A program made the position numbers and the translations under genes. A stretch of DNA of 64,000 nucleotides, from assembly GCF_001975705.1 (NCBI RefSeq), contig NZ_CP015093.1, positions 3,728,501 through 3,792,500 on the forward strand, read 5' to 3'. A model generated the notes under the pieces. It ran no database searches. It was given only the letters and a program-made list of their open reading frames with translations, and was not told the DNA's origin. This DNA is from Salipiger abyssi (GTDB lineage Bacteria; Pseudomonadota; Alphaproteobacteria; Rhodobacterales; Rhodobacteraceae). Shown in pieces: positions 30,437 to 39,212 of this stretch (within the stretch, counting starts at the first letter, position 1; each line of letters begins with the position of its first letter).

Positions 30437-31810
30437 ATGAGCGAGTGGAGCAAATCGAGCTGGAGAACCCTGCCGCGGATCCAGATGCCCGAGTACCAGG
30501 ACGCGGCAGCGCTGACCTCTGTCGAGGCACAGCTGTCGAAATATCCGCCGCTGGTGTTTGCAGGCGAGGTGCGGCGCCTCCGCAATGAGCTGGGCAAGGC
30601 ATCGCGCGGCGAGGCCTTCCTGTTGCAGGGCGGCGACTGCGCCGAGGCCTTCGAACAGTTTTCCGCAAACGCGATCCGCGACACCTTCAAGGTGATGCTG
30701 CAAATGGCGATGGTGCTGACCTATGGCGCCAAGGTGCCGGTGGTGAAGGTCGGCCGCATGGCCGGCCAGTTCGCCAAGCCGCGCTCCGCACCCACCGAGA
30801 CGGTGGATGGCGTCGAGCTGCCGAGCTTCCGTGGCGATATCATCAACGAGCTGGCCTTCACCCCCGAAGGCCGCCAGCCGAACCCGCAGAAGATGTTGCA
30901 GGCCTACACCCAGGCGGCGGCGACGCTGAACCTGATCCGCGCCTTCTCGACCGGTGGCTATGCCGATGTGCATCAGGTGCATCAGTGGACGCTGGGCTTT
31001 ACCGAGGGCGAAAAGGCCGCGCGCTACCGCGACATGGCCAACCGCATCTCGGACACGCTGGATTTCATGAAGGCGGCGGGTGTCGATTCCAACCGCTCGG
31101 CGGCGCTGCACCAGGTGAATTTCTACACCTCGCACGAGGCGCTGCTGCTGGAATACGAAGAGGCGCTGACCCGTGTCGACTCGACCTCCGGCAACTGGCT
31201 GGCGGGCTCGGGCCACATGATCTGGATCGGCGACCGCACCCGGCAGCCGGACGGGGCGCATGTGGAGTTCGCCCGCGGCGTGATGAACCCGATCGGCCTG
31301 AAATGCGGCCCCTCGATGACGCCCGAGGATCTCAAGGTGCTGATGGCCAAGCTGAACCCGCAGAACGATCCGGGCCGGCTGACGCTGATCTCCCGCTTCG
31401 GCGCGGGCAAGGCTGCGGAGCATCTGCCGCGCCTGATCGAGACGGTGCGCAGCGAAGGCGCCAATGTGCTCTGGGTCTGCGACCCGATGCATGGCAACAC
31501 GATCAAATCGGCCTCGGGCTACAAGACCCGGCCCTTCGACGCGGTGCTGCGCGAGGTGCGCGAGTTCTTTGCGGTGCACAAGGAGCAGGGCACGATCCCC
31601 GGCGGCGTGCATTTCGAGATGACCGGCGATGATGTGACCGAATGCACCGGCGGCGTCTATGCTGTGTCCGAGGACAGTCTGAGCGACCGTTACCACACCG
31701 CCTGCGATCCGCGTCTGAACGCGTCGCAATCGCTGGAGCTGGCCTTCCTCGTCGCCGAGGAGCTGACCGCCCTGCGCGAGCGGCATCCGGCGGCGGCTGC
31801 CGCGGTCTGA
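30437..31810 (+). CDS. class II 3-deoxy-7-phosphoheptulonate synthase (DAHP synthase)
   Basis: This enzyme condenses PEP and erythrose 4-phosphate in the first step of the shikimate pathway. It is the plant-type class II form. From ATG 30437 (GGGAGAGAG upstream) the product is 457 residues. Motifs: [95 protein letters not shown]. The frame is open to 30107, but that part lies within the divergent regulator. A strong terminator follows. With aroQ and trpE it makes three aromatic pathway genes in the window, not clustered. Confidence 0.96.
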   Translation: MSEWSKSSWRTLPRIQMPEYQDAAALTSVEAQLSKYPPLVFAGEVRRLRNELGKASRGEAFLLQGGDCAEAFEQFSANAIRDTFKVMLQMAMVLTYGAKVPVVKVGRMAGQFAKPRSAPTETVDGVELPSFRGDIINELAFTPEGRQPNPQKMLQAYTQAAATLNLIRAFSTGGYADVHQVHQWTLGFTEGEKAARYRDMANRISDTLDFMKAAGVDSNRSAALHQVNFYTSHEALLLEYEEALTRVDSTSGNWLAGSGHMIWIGDRTRQPDGAHVEFARGVMNPIGLKCGPSMTPEDLKVLMAKLNPQNDPGRLTLISRFGAGKAAEHLPRLIETVRSEGANVLWVCDPMHGNTIKSASGYKTRPFDAVLREVREFFAVHKEQGTIPGGVHFEMTGDDVTECTGGVYAVSEDSLSDRYHTACDPRLNASQSLELAFLVAEELTALRERHPAAAAAV

Positions 31811-31830
31811 TCCGCGACGACTGCCCCATG

Positions 31831-31868
31831 AAACGGCCGCCGGATCATTCCGGCGGCCGTTTTCTTTT
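31831..31868 (+). terminator. rho-independent terminator after DAHP synthase
   Basis: AAACGGCCGCCGG (31831-31843) pairs perfectly with CCGGCGGCCGTTT (31850-31862) around ATCATT and runs into T-rich sequence. It lies 20 bp after the stop; the convergent GNAT gene ends just beyond and could use it from the other side. Confidence 0.9.
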
Positions 31869-31872
31869 GCGC

Positions 31873-32352
31873 TCAGGCAGTGTCGAGGCGGAATTTCAGA
31901 AAGGTCTCGCCGTCATAGGCGATCTCCCCCAGCGGCGTAGCACCCAGCCTTGCCAATCCGCCGAGATGGCGCCGTGACGGCGGCAGCAGGAAGGTGACAT
32001 AGGGAATGCGCGGATCGGCGCGGGCGAAATCCAGCGCCTTGCGGGTGATCCGCGCGCCGAGGCCAAAACGCTCCGGTCTCAGCACCAGCCCGTAATCCCA
32101 TTCGGTGCCCTCTCTCTGGAACCCGCCCCAGCCGACATATTCGCCGCCATGCAGGATGGCCCAGTGACCGAGACCGTCGCGCATCCAATACGCTTCCTTC
32201 GCCTGCACGAAGGAGGCGCAGCTGTCGTCGGTCCATGGCGTGCGCCCCAGAAGCGGCATGTGCTCGGCGAGCCTCGGGTCGGACATATGCGCGTTGATAT
32301 GCCCGGGCGCGATATCGGTGAGCCGGGCAAAGGCGATTTCGGAGCGGGACAT
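31873..32352 (-). CDS. GNAT family N-acetyltransferase
   Basis: From ATG 32352 the product is 159 residues. It is an Acetyltransf_3-like protein: IAFARLTDIAPGHINAHMSDPRLAEHMPLLGRTPWTDD, HWAILHGGEYVGWGGFQREG, and the acetyl-CoA loop region RFGLGARITRKALDFARADPRIPYVTFLLPPSRRHLGGLARLG. The acceptor cannot be told; relatives act on protein N-termini or small amines. An in-frame start at 32400 is less like the family. Confidence 0.8.
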   Translation of the reverse strand: MSRSEIAFARLTDIAPGHINAHMSDPRLAEHMPLLGRTPWTDDSCASFVQAKEAYWMRDGLGHWAILHGGEYVGWGGFQREGTEWDYGLVLRPERFGLGARITRKALDFARADPRIPYVTFLLPPSRRHLGGLARLGATPLGEIAYDGETFLKFRLDTA

Positions 32353-32472
32353 GGTCAACCTGACGGAAAGGGCATCTTCCCCTGCCTTATAGGCTGTCAC
32401 ATGGACGGGTCAGCGGCGAAAATCGCCGGCTGACAGAGGTTTGATCGCTCGGTGAGAGACGCCGTGGCGTTC

Positions 32473-33990
32473 TCAGGCCGTCTCGACCTCGGGTGCGTCG
32501 CTGGAGGCGGCACCGAAATCCTTGGGCGAGAGCAGGGTGAGCTGATCCTCGGCCCAGTGCCGCGTGTCGCGCTTGGCCACCGAGGCGTTCAGCAGCTCCA
32601 TGCGGGCGCGGCGCTCCTCCTCGGGCATGTCCAGCGCCATGTCGATGGCGAAATCCATCGCGCGGGAGGAGAACGGGTTGGTCAGAACGGCGGCGCCAAG
32701 CTCGACCGCGGCGCCGGCGAATTCCGACAGCACCAGAACGCCGTCGCCATCCTTGCGCGCGGCGACATATTCCTTGCAGACGAGGTTCATGCCGTCGGCC
32801 AGCGGCGTGATCCAAGCGACATCGGCCACCTGATACCAGGCCACCAGCTCGTCGAAGGGGATGGCGCGGGAAATCAACGCGATGGGCTGGAAGGTAAAGC
32901 TGCCGAAGCGGCCATTGATGCGACCGGCGATCTCTTCCAGCTCTTTCTGGATCGGCTCGTAAACCGTCATATTGCGGTTGGCGGGCACCGAGACATGCAG
33001 CAGCCGGACCTGTCCGCGCAGCTCGGGCCGGCGTTCCAGCAGACGCTCGAAGGCCAGGAGCTGGTCGGCGCCGCCCTTGGTGTAATCGGTGCGGCCCACC
33101 GAAAGCAGCACGCGGGTGTCGCCGATCTCGGAACGGAAGCGCGCGGCGAGCTTGTCGGTCTCCTCCGAGGCGGCGAGGCTCTTGATATACTCCACATCGA
33201 CGCCCACCGGGGTCACGCCGAGCTGCACCACATGGTCCTCCACATGGATCTCGGTCGGGGTGGTGCGGTCGGAAAGCGCCGAGCCCTCCGACATCATGTC
33301 GTCCTCGACCTTGATGCGGGGCACATTGCCCACATCCCGCAGCGAGCGCACGCAGGAGACGAAATTCGACGCGTAGCGCGGAATGTGGAAGCCCACCACA
33401 TCGGCGGCCAGCAGCGATTCGATGATCTCGCCGCGCCAGGGCAGCACGTTGAACATGTCGGCGGCCGGGAAGGGCGTGTGATGATAGAAGGAGATGCGCA
33501 GATCCGGGCGCATCTGGCGCAGATAACCCGGCACAAGCCAGAGATTGTAATCGTGCACCCAGACGCTGGCGCCCTGCGCGGCCTCGGAGGCGGCGGCCTC
33601 GGCAAAGGCCCAGTTGACCTCCTTGAAGGTCGGCCAGTCGACCGGATCGTAGTTATATTTTTCCTTGAACCCGTGCAGGATCGGCCAGAACGCCTCTTTC
33701 GAGGTGACGTGGTAAAAGCTCTTTACCTGCGACGCTGTCAGCGGCAGGCGCGAGACGGTGTATTTGCCAAAGGGATCGTCGATCTCGATCACCCGCTCGA
33801 AGCCGGGGTCGGAGGGATCCTCGGCCTCTTTCCAGGCCACCCAGGCGGCATTCTCGACCTTGCCGAAAAAGCTCTTCAGCGTGGGGACGATGCCGTTCGG
33901 GCTCTTGTTGGCGACATATTCGATTTTCCCGTCCACCTCGACCTCGTCGTAGGGCTGACGGTGGTAGACGATCACCAGATCGCTGGACAT
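32473..33990 (-). CDS. ggpS: glucosylglycerol-phosphate synthase (GT20 family)
   Basis: The 505-residue retaining glycosyltransferase of the OtsA/GT20 family starts LVIVYHRQPYDEVEVDGK...KSPNGIVPTLKSFF, which matches GgpS better than trehalose-6-phosphate synthase (OtsA usually begins with a VSNRxP motif). Further motifs: WVHDYNLWLVPGYLRQMRPDLRISFYHHTPFPAADMFNVLPWR, VGRTDYTKG and DGMNLVCKEYVAARKD. GgpS joins nucleotide-activated glucose (usually ADP-glucose) to sn-glycerol 3-phosphate. The operon gpsA-phosphatase-ggpS supports this because gpsA makes the acceptor. OtsA remains the main alternative. It begins 3 bp after the phosphatase gene. Confidence 0.88.
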   Translation of the reverse strand: MSSDLVIVYHRQPYDEVEVDGKIEYVANKSPNGIVPTLKSFFGKVENAAWVAWKEAEDPSDPGFERVIEIDDPFGKYTVSRLPLTASQVKSFYHVTSKEAFWPILHGFKEKYNYDPVDWPTFKEVNWAFAEAAASEAAQGASVWVHDYNLWLVPGYLRQMRPDLRISFYHHTPFPAADMFNVLPWRGEIIESLLAADVVGFHIPRYASNFVSCVRSLRDVGNVPRIKVEDDMMSEGSALSDRTTPTEIHVEDHVVQLGVTPVGVDVEYIKSLAASEETDKLAARFRSEIGDTRVLLSVGRTDYTKGGADQLLAFERLLERRPELRGQVRLLHVSVPANRNMTVYEPIQKELEEIAGRINGRFGSFTFQPIALISRAIPFDELVAWYQVADVAWITPLADGMNLVCKEYVAARKDGDGVLVLSEFAGAAVELGAAVLTNPFSSRAMDFAIDMALDMPEEERRARMELLNASVAKRDTRHWAEDQLTLLSPKDFGAASSDAPEVETA

Positions 33991-33993
33991 GGC

Positions 33994-34770
33994 TCACACT
34001 CCTTTCGGGAGGGGATGCAGGTTGAAGGCCTCGACCGCCTCGAGAATGCCCGCCGCGCCGATGGCCTCGGCTGTATGGACATGAGGCAGGTTCGACACCT
34101 GATCGAGAAGCTCCTGCTCGGCGCCGCCGACGGCGACCGCCTGGAGCCCGCATTGCAGCATCGACAGGTCGTTGAGCGTGTCGCCGGCGGCAAGCACGCG
34201 GCCTTCCTCGATGCCGAGATGTTTGACGAGCCGGCGCAGCGACGGGCCCTTGGAGATTCCGCGCGGCAGCACGTCGAAATAGCGGTTGTCCGAGACCAGC
34301 GGGTCGTGACCCATCTCGCGCACGATATCATGCGCGCTGTCGTCGAATGCGGTATGGTCGAGATCGTAGCTCACCCGGTATCGGAAATCGGTCGGTTGCA
34401 GGGTCAGGCCGGGATGGCCGTCGAGCGTTTCGCGCACCTTGTCGCCGGCATCGCCCCAGGTCTCGGCGATCTCTACCTCCAGCGGTTCGATGGGGTGGAT
34501 CTTGCCGTCCTCGACGCGGGCGATGGTGGTGCCCACGTCGCCCACCACATATTCCGGCCAGGGCACGCCGCCATCGCAGAGCTCACCGATGAATTTCGGG
34601 TCGCGCCCGGTGACGAAGATCAGCCCGATCGTGTCGCGGTTGGCCTCGATCCAGTCATAGAGCCGGGCGCGGTCCTCTTCGGAGCCGCCCAGGAAAGTAC
34701 CGTCGAGATCGGTGGCCAGCACGAAGCGGCAGCCGGCGATGTCGCGGTTATGAGGATGATCGAAGCTCAT
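33994..34770 (-). CDS. HAD-superfamily phosphatase, likely glucosylglycerol 3-phosphatase
   Basis: From ATG 34770 the product is 258 residues with the HAD motifs of the Cof/sucrose-phosphatase (C2B cap) type: motif I LATDLDGTFLGG (about residues 15-26), motif II IFVTGRD, a lysine in RGISKGPSLRRLV, and motif IV VLAAGDTLNDLSML. It would remove phosphate from glucosylglycerol phosphate. In some heterotrophic proteobacteria this activity is known as an N-terminal HAD domain fused to GgpS; here the two are separate genes 3 bp apart in the same order. Its start overlaps the gpsA stop by 4 bp. Confidence 0.85.
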   Translation of the reverse strand: MSFDHPHNRDIAGCRFVLATDLDGTFLGGSEEDRARLYDWIEANRDTIGLIFVTGRDPKFIGELCDGGVPWPEYVVGDVGTTIARVEDGKIHPIEPLEVEIAETWGDAGDKVRETLDGHPGLTLQPTDFRYRVSYDLDHTAFDDSAHDIVREMGHDPLVSDNRYFDVLPRGISKGPSLRRLVKHLGIEEGRVLAAGDTLNDLSMLQCGLQAVAVGGAEQELLDQVSNLPHVHTAEAIGAAGILEAVEAFNLHPLPKGV

Positions 34771-35900
34771 GCGGGGTCTCCCTGATGCGGGTGCAACGTA
34801 ATGTCGAGCGCGCGCGGTTCGCCCTCGATGGGGCGCATCCACAGCGCCTGGAAGGTTTCGGCCAGCGGCGCGCCTTCGTGCAGGATGGCATGCACCGCCT
34901 CGCAGATCGGCATCTCGACACCGACGCGGCGCGCCAGATCGACCACCGAGACCGCGTTGACCTCGCCCTCGACCACCGTGGGTTTGCCGTCGAAACAGGA
35001 TTCGCGCGGAATGCCCTGACCGAGCTGCGTGCCCAGCGACATGTTGCGCGAGGTGGTGGAGGAGCAGGTCAGCGTGAGATCGCCGGCACCGGCGAGGCCG
35101 GTCACCGTCTCGCGCTTGCCGCCGAGCGCCTCTGCCAGAGCCTTCATCTCGTCCATGCCCCGGGTAATCAGCGCCGCGCGGGTGTTCTCGGCAAAGCCGG
35201 CGCCGGTCATCATGCCGCAGGCGATGGCGATCACGTTCTTGACCGCGCCGCCGACCTCGACCCCGATCAGATCGTCCGAGACATAGGGGCGGAAGGCCTG
35301 GGTCTGCATGGTCAGCGCCAACCGCGCCGCCGGTGCGCTTTCCGGCGCAATGCGGTCGTGATGGCGGAAGGGGAAGGCCACGGTGGCCGCCGTCGGATGC
35401 CCCAGCGCGGTCTCGCGCGCAAAGGTCGGACCGGAGAGCGCGCCGACCGGATGGCCCGGCAGCTCTTCTTCGACCACATGGCTGAGCAGGAACCCAGTGC
35501 CGCGCTCGATGCCCTTACAGCAGAGCGCGATGGGGATGCCCTCGGGAAGATGCGGCTTCATCGCCCGGGTCATCTCGCGAAGCGTGTGCGACGGCGTGAC
35601 CAGAAGCACCGCTTCGGCACCGTCCAGCGCAGCGGCGAGATCGGAGGTCGGATGGATCCCCGCGGGCAGATCAATACCGGGCAGGTGGTCGGGATTCTGA
35701 CGGGTCTCGGCCATCGTCCTGGCGAGGCTGTCCCGTCGGCCCCAAAGCCAGGTTTCGCAACCGGCCGAGGCCGCAACTGCGGCCAGGGCGGTGCCCCAGC
35801 TCCCCATGCCGATCACGGCAATCCGAGTATAAGGTTCAGCGCGGCGGGGTGGTTGCCCGTCGTTGCGCGTGGGCGGGATGTCGACTCTCTGTCCGTCCAT
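34767..35900 (-). CDS. gpsA: glycerol-3-phosphate dehydrogenase [NAD(P)+]
   Basis: GpsA reduces dihydroxyacetone phosphate to sn-glycerol 3-phosphate. From ATG 35900 the product is 377 residues, with about 30 extra residues before the Rossmann motif IAVIGMGSWGTALAAVAA. It has VLLVTPSHTLREM, the family CCKGIE, GALSGPTFARETALGHPTA, the catalytic lysine in VEVGGAVKNVIAIACGM and GLAGAGDLTLTC. As the first gene of the ggp operon it probably supplies acceptor for osmolyte synthesis rather than, or as well as, phospholipid synthesis. The 5' flank has two dyads. Confidence 0.93.
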   Translation of the reverse strand: MDGQRVDIPPTRNDGQPPRRAEPYTRIAVIGMGSWGTALAAVAASAGCETWLWGRRDSLARTMAETRQNPDHLPGIDLPAGIHPTSDLAAALDGAEAVLLVTPSHTLREMTRAMKPHLPEGIPIALCCKGIERGTGFLLSHVVEEELPGHPVGALSGPTFARETALGHPTAATVAFPFRHHDRIAPESAPAARLALTMQTQAFRPYVSDDLIGVEVGGAVKNVIAIACGMMTGAGFAENTRAALITRGMDEMKALAEALGGKRETVTGLAGAGDLTLTCSSTTSRNMSLGTQLGQGIPRESCFDGKPTVVEGEVNAVSVVDLARRVGVEMPICEAVHAILHEGAPLAETFQALWMRPIEGEPRALDITLHPHQGDPA

Positions 35901-35959
35901 AACAATGTGCCTATCTGGCCCGTTTCGGGGGCCTCCGGCCAATGTGGCTCACTCCGTGT

Positions 35960-36007
35960 TGTGTTAGGTTGGTAACACATACACTAGGGTTTGGGTTCCA
36001 AGGAACC
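35960..36007. promoter_or_regulatory. two dyads upstream of gpsA (candidate operators)
   Basis: TGTGTTA (35960-35966) and TAACACA (35973-35979) form a perfect inverted repeat with a 6-bp spacer, extended outward by an imperfect GTGT/ACAC pair. GGTTCC-AA-GGAACC (35994-36007) is a second perfect palindrome 14 bp further on. They lie 60-107 bp upstream of the gpsA start in the divergent gpsA/galU region and could bind a repressor or form structure in a leader. Confidence 0.5.
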
Positions 36008-36342
36008 AAGGCGCTGCGGCAAATTTTCTGCATCCGCGAGGCCGAGACCGAAATTGCATCGTTTTTGAGCGGATATTCCCGCCCGACGCCCTGTTTTTGG
36101 TCGCGGATCATACAATTTTTACGCGAAATCAGGATTTTTTCGTGGCCGCTTTCGCACTGCTCTACAAGCTGTTGAATTAAAGCGGTTTTGTGAAAATGAC
36201 TGACTCCAGAGACTTGCGCGCTGTTTCTCGCGCATCACGCCGCAGCGGCGGCTGCCGGTTTTGATTTTTCCAGGAAAGGACATACTCTCTTACGCATATG
36301 CCGCACTGCGGCGCCCGAGATCAGGCAAAAGGAGAGCCCACC
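36008..36342. other. AT-rich divergent region between gpsA and galU
   Basis: This stretch is markedly A/T rich for the window, as expected of promoters facing both ways. It holds no gene. A block at 36049-36125 (CGAAATTGCA, TTTTTGA, and later TTTTTACGCGAAATCAGGA) resembles one in the region upstream of phoR (41066-41105). The galU ribosome binding site AAAGGAG is at 36328-36334. Confidence 0.4.
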
Positions 36343-37254
36343 GTGACCACCCCCCGACTGAAGACAAGCCAGCCCGTGCGCACTGCGATCTTCCCCGTGG
36401 CGGGGCTCGGCACGCGCTTCCTTCCGGCGACCAAGGCCACGCCCAAGGAGCTGCTGCCGGTGCTCGACCGCCCGCTGCTGCAATTCGCCATCGACGAGGC
36501 GCGGGCGGCGGGGATCGAGCGCATGATCTTTGTCTCGCACCCGTCGAAATCCGCCATCGAACGCTATGTGCATGCTGATGAAGAGCTTTCCGCCACGCTG
36601 CGCGAGAAGGGCAAGCATCAGATCGCCGACCATCTCGACGACGCGGCCATCGACCCGGAGGCCGAGCAGGCGCATTTCGTCATGCAGCCCGAGCCGCTGG
36701 GGCTGGGCCATGCGGTGCTCTGCGCGGCGGACGAGGTTCTTCCCGGGCCGGTGGCGGTGATCCTGCCGGACGATCTGATCATGGGCGAGCCGGGTTGCCT
36801 GAGCGAGATGCTGGACGCTTATGCCGAGGCCGGCGCCGGCCACATGGTGGCGACAATGGAAGTCGCGCGGGACGAGGTTTCCGCCTATGGCGTGCTCGAT
36901 CCGCTCGGCGATGCCGAGGGCCAGATGGTGCGCGCCTCGGGCATGGTCGAAAAGCCGGATGCCGAGAAAGCGCCGTCTCTTCAGGCGGTTGTCGGGCGAT
37001 ATGTGCTCGATGCCTCGATCTTCGACGACCTGCGCAACCAGGAACCGGGGCTGGGCGGCGAGATCCAGCTCACCGATGCCATCGCCAAGGGCGTGGAACG
37101 GGTCGGGCTCTGCGGCTTCCGCTTCAGCGGGCAGCGCTTCGATTGCGGCTCGAAGGCGGGCATGCTGCGCGCGACCCTGGCCTATGCCGGCATGCACGAA
37201 GAGTTCCACCCGGTTTTGCAAACCGAAGCACCGCTTGCGATGGCGGCTGAATAA
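36343..37254 (+). CDS. galU: UTP-glucose-1-phosphate uridylyltransferase
   Basis: GalU makes UDP-glucose for polysaccharides and glycolipids. Start: GTG 36343, chosen because AAAGGAG lies 8 nt upstream; an ATG at 36298 would add 15 unrelated residues. The product is 303 residues with FPVAGLGTRFLPATKATPKELLPVLDRPLLQFAIDEA (nucleotide loop and lysine), QPEPLGLGHAVLCA, VILPDDLIM, MVEKPDAEKAPS and GEIQLTDAIA. It is divergent from the ggp operon. GgpS usually uses ADP-glucose, so a direct metabolic link is not assumed. Confidence 0.95.
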   Translation: MTTPRLKTSQPVRTAIFPVAGLGTRFLPATKATPKELLPVLDRPLLQFAIDEARAAGIERMIFVSHPSKSAIERYVHADEELSATLREKGKHQIADHLDDAAIDPEAEQAHFVMQPEPLGLGHAVLCAADEVLPGPVAVILPDDLIMGEPGCLSEMLDAYAEAGAGHMVATMEVARDEVSAYGVLDPLGDAEGQMVRASGMVEKPDAEKAPSLQAVVGRYVLDASIFDDLRNQEPGLGGEIQLTDAIAKGVERVGLCGFRFSGQRFDCGSKAGMLRATLAYAGMHEEFHPVLQTEAPLAMAAE

Positions 37255-37283
37255 CACCTCGCAAGATACTGTTCGAAAAAGAA

Positions 37284-37311
37284 AACCCCGGCCTAACACG
37301 CCGGGGTTCTT
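37284..37311 (+). terminator. rho-independent terminator after galU
   Basis: AACCCCGGC (37284-37292) pairs with GCCGGGGTT (37300-37308) around CTAACAC and is followed by CTTC. The A-run before it (AAAAAGAAAA) would give a T-run on the minus strand, so it may also end the convergent PAS-protein transcript. Confidence 0.75.
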
Positions 37312-37374
37312 CATGTTTTGGATCATAATTTCTCCGTAATAAATTGATATTACGAAGAAATATACACTATAACA

Positions 37375-38070
37375 CTAGTCGTTCGAGACGATCAGCCGAA
37401 GATGCGGGTGCTTGCGGTCGGTTTTCTTCGGCGCCGGTGTGAATGCGGCGCCCGGTTCCGAAAGCTCGGTCTCGCGGCGCGGCTTCGGCGCGGGCGCGGT
37501 GGGCACCGGCGCCACGGCGCCGCGCAGTGCCGGTTTCAGATCGACCGTATCAATGGTGAAGCGGCGCGGCGTGCGCCCGATGGGTCCGGAGGTGGTGAGC
37601 ACCCCGATCATCCGGCTCATATCGCCCATATCCGAGCGCAGCGGCAGCATCAGCAGATGCCCCGCCATGGCGCCCTTGCCAAAGCCTTGCTCGGCCCGCA
37701 GCTCGATCCGCGCCGCAGCGCCCTCGGAAAACACTTGGGCGACCGCATCGGAGAGCGTTTCGCGTGCGGAAGGGGCGAAGAGCGCCGAAAGCGGCATGCC
37801 GGCGGTCTCCATCCCCATGAGATCGTTGAGATGGGTGCCGGCGACGCGCAGCTTGGCCAGGGTCGGGGCAATGCGTTCGGCCAGAAAGGCGTATTCCAGC
37901 GCGCTTTCGATGCCGCGCGGGTCGATCTGACTGCGCAGCGGCACCGCGCCGGTCTCGCCCACCAGCCCGTGCCAGTAGCTTTCCAGCAGCCGTACTGGCG
38001 CCAGCCGTTTCTGCTTTTCGCGATCGGTCATCGACACGATACCCCGTCCGTTTCCACCCGTTCCCAACAT
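37375..38070 (-). CDS. PAS domain-containing protein (PAS_5 family)
   Basis: The 231-residue protein has a PAS_5-like domain over about residues 25-150 (LLESYWHGLVGETGAVPLRSQIDPRGIESALEYAFLAERIAPTLAKLRVAGTHLNDLMGMETAGMPLSALF). This is a small alphaproteobacterial family of unknown function. No output domain follows, only a proline- and charge-rich tail (APAPKPRRETELSE...KKTDRKHPHLRLIVSND). ATG 38070 has AAGGAG upstream. It stands alone between convergent galU and divergent yicC. Confidence 0.85.
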   Translation of the reverse strand: MLGTGGNGRGIVSMTDREKQKRLAPVRLLESYWHGLVGETGAVPLRSQIDPRGIESALEYAFLAERIAPTLAKLRVAGTHLNDLMGMETAGMPLSALFAPSARETLSDAVAQVFSEGAAARIELRAEQGFGKGAMAGHLLMLPLRSDMGDMSRMIGVLTTSGPIGRTPRRFTIDTVDLKPALRGAVAPVPTAPAPKPRRETELSEPGAAFTPAPKKTDRKHPHLRLIVSND

Positions 38071-38315
38071 CTCGCGCGCTCCTTTACCTGTGCTGCGCGG
38101 CGCGGTCGGAGCCCCCGTTCCAACTTGCCTGCCATTCTCATCATGTTGAGTCTCAAGTTACCTCAAATGCGGTCGAATTTCGCCCCAATTGTGACCCAAA
38201 GGTTAACGCCCGGCGCGCTGCCGCCGATGCTTGCCATGCGGCAATCCAGCCTGTAGGCCCTTGAAAACCGTGGGCTTCGGGGCATCCCGCCCAGCCTTAA
38301 GACAAGGAGGCGGAA

Positions 38316-39206
38316 ATGCGGCAATCCATGACCGGATTTGCATCGCGCAGCGGCGAAACCGAGGGGCTCCGCTGGGCCTGGGAGCTGCGCGGCGTCAATG
38401 GCAAGGGGCTGGAGCTGCGGCTGCGGCTGCCCGACTGGATCGAGGGGCTGGAGCCGCTGGTGCGCAAGGCGGCGCAGGCGCGGCTGGCGCGCGGCAATGT
38501 GCAGATCTCGCTGCGCGTCACCGGCGACAGCGACGAGGCGGCGGCGGAGCTCGACGAGGCGGCGCTGGCCCGCGTGCTCGACGCCATGGCGCGGATCGAA
38601 GGCGCCGCCGGAGGCCGGGGGCTGGTGCTGTCGCCCTCCAGCGCGGCGGAGATCGTGGCGTTGCGCGGGGTGATGGCGACGGGGCAATCCACGCGCGACA
38701 TCGCCGCGCTGCGTACGGCGCTGCTGGCGGAATTCGAGACCGCGCTGAGCGAGTTCGCGGAGATGCGCGGCCGCGAGGGCGCGGCGCTGGCGCAGCTTCT
38801 CTCCGGGCAGCTCGACGAGATCGCGGCGCTGGTGGCCCAGGCCGCCGAGATTGTCGAGGCGCGGCGCGACGAGCAGGCTGACAAGCTGCGCACGGCGCTC
38901 GCCCGGGTGATGGAGAACACCGACGGCGCCGACGAGGCGCGCATCGCACAGGAACTGGCGCTGATCGCGGTGAAATCCGACATCACCGAAGAGCTCGACC
39001 GGCTGACCGCCCATATCGCCGCCGCGCGAGCGCTGCTGGCCGACACCGGCGCCGTGGGGCGCAAGCTCGACTTCCTGATGCAGGAATTCAACCGCGAGGC
39101 GAACACACTCTGCTCGAAATCCGGCTCTTCGGCATTGACGCAGGCCGGGCTGGCACTCAAGACGGTGATCGACCAGATGCGCGAACAGGTACAGAATGTG
39201 GAGTGA
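38316..39206 (+). CDS. YicC/YloC family endoribonuclease
   Basis: The 296-residue protein begins MRQSMTGFASRSGE, the family signature, and has ELRGVNGKGLELRLRLP, an N-terminal YicC_N domain and a C-terminal DUF1732 domain (LALIAVKSDITEELDRLTAHI...GRKLDFLMQEFNREANTLCSKS). YicC-family proteins are reported to be endoribonucleases acting in RNA turnover. ATG 38316 has ACAAGGAGG upstream. It is followed by gmk after 6 bp, a conserved yicC-gmk pair. Confidence 0.93.
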   Translation: MRQSMTGFASRSGETEGLRWAWELRGVNGKGLELRLRLPDWIEGLEPLVRKAAQARLARGNVQISLRVTGDSDEAAAELDEAALARVLDAMARIEGAAGGRGLVLSPSSAAEIVALRGVMATGQSTRDIAALRTALLAEFETALSEFAEMRGREGAALAQLLSGQLDEIAALVAQAAEIVEARRDEQADKLRTALARVMENTDGADEARIAQELALIAVKSDITEELDRLTAHIAAARALLADTGAVGRKLDFLMQEFNREANTLCSKSGSSALTQAGLALKTVIDQMREQVQNVE

Positions 39207-39212
39207 GCGAGC

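Noticed and set aside
32473..33990. Trehalose-6-phosphate synthase (otsA) as the primary name
   Set aside because: The N-terminus matches the GgpS pattern and gpsA is in the operon, so glucosylglycerol-phosphate synthase is preferred; OtsA kept as alternative.
32452..34785. A 777-codon plus-strand frame across ggpS and the phosphatase
   Set aside because: Antisense shadow with His/Arg-rich composition; the minus-strand genes have clear catalytic motifs.
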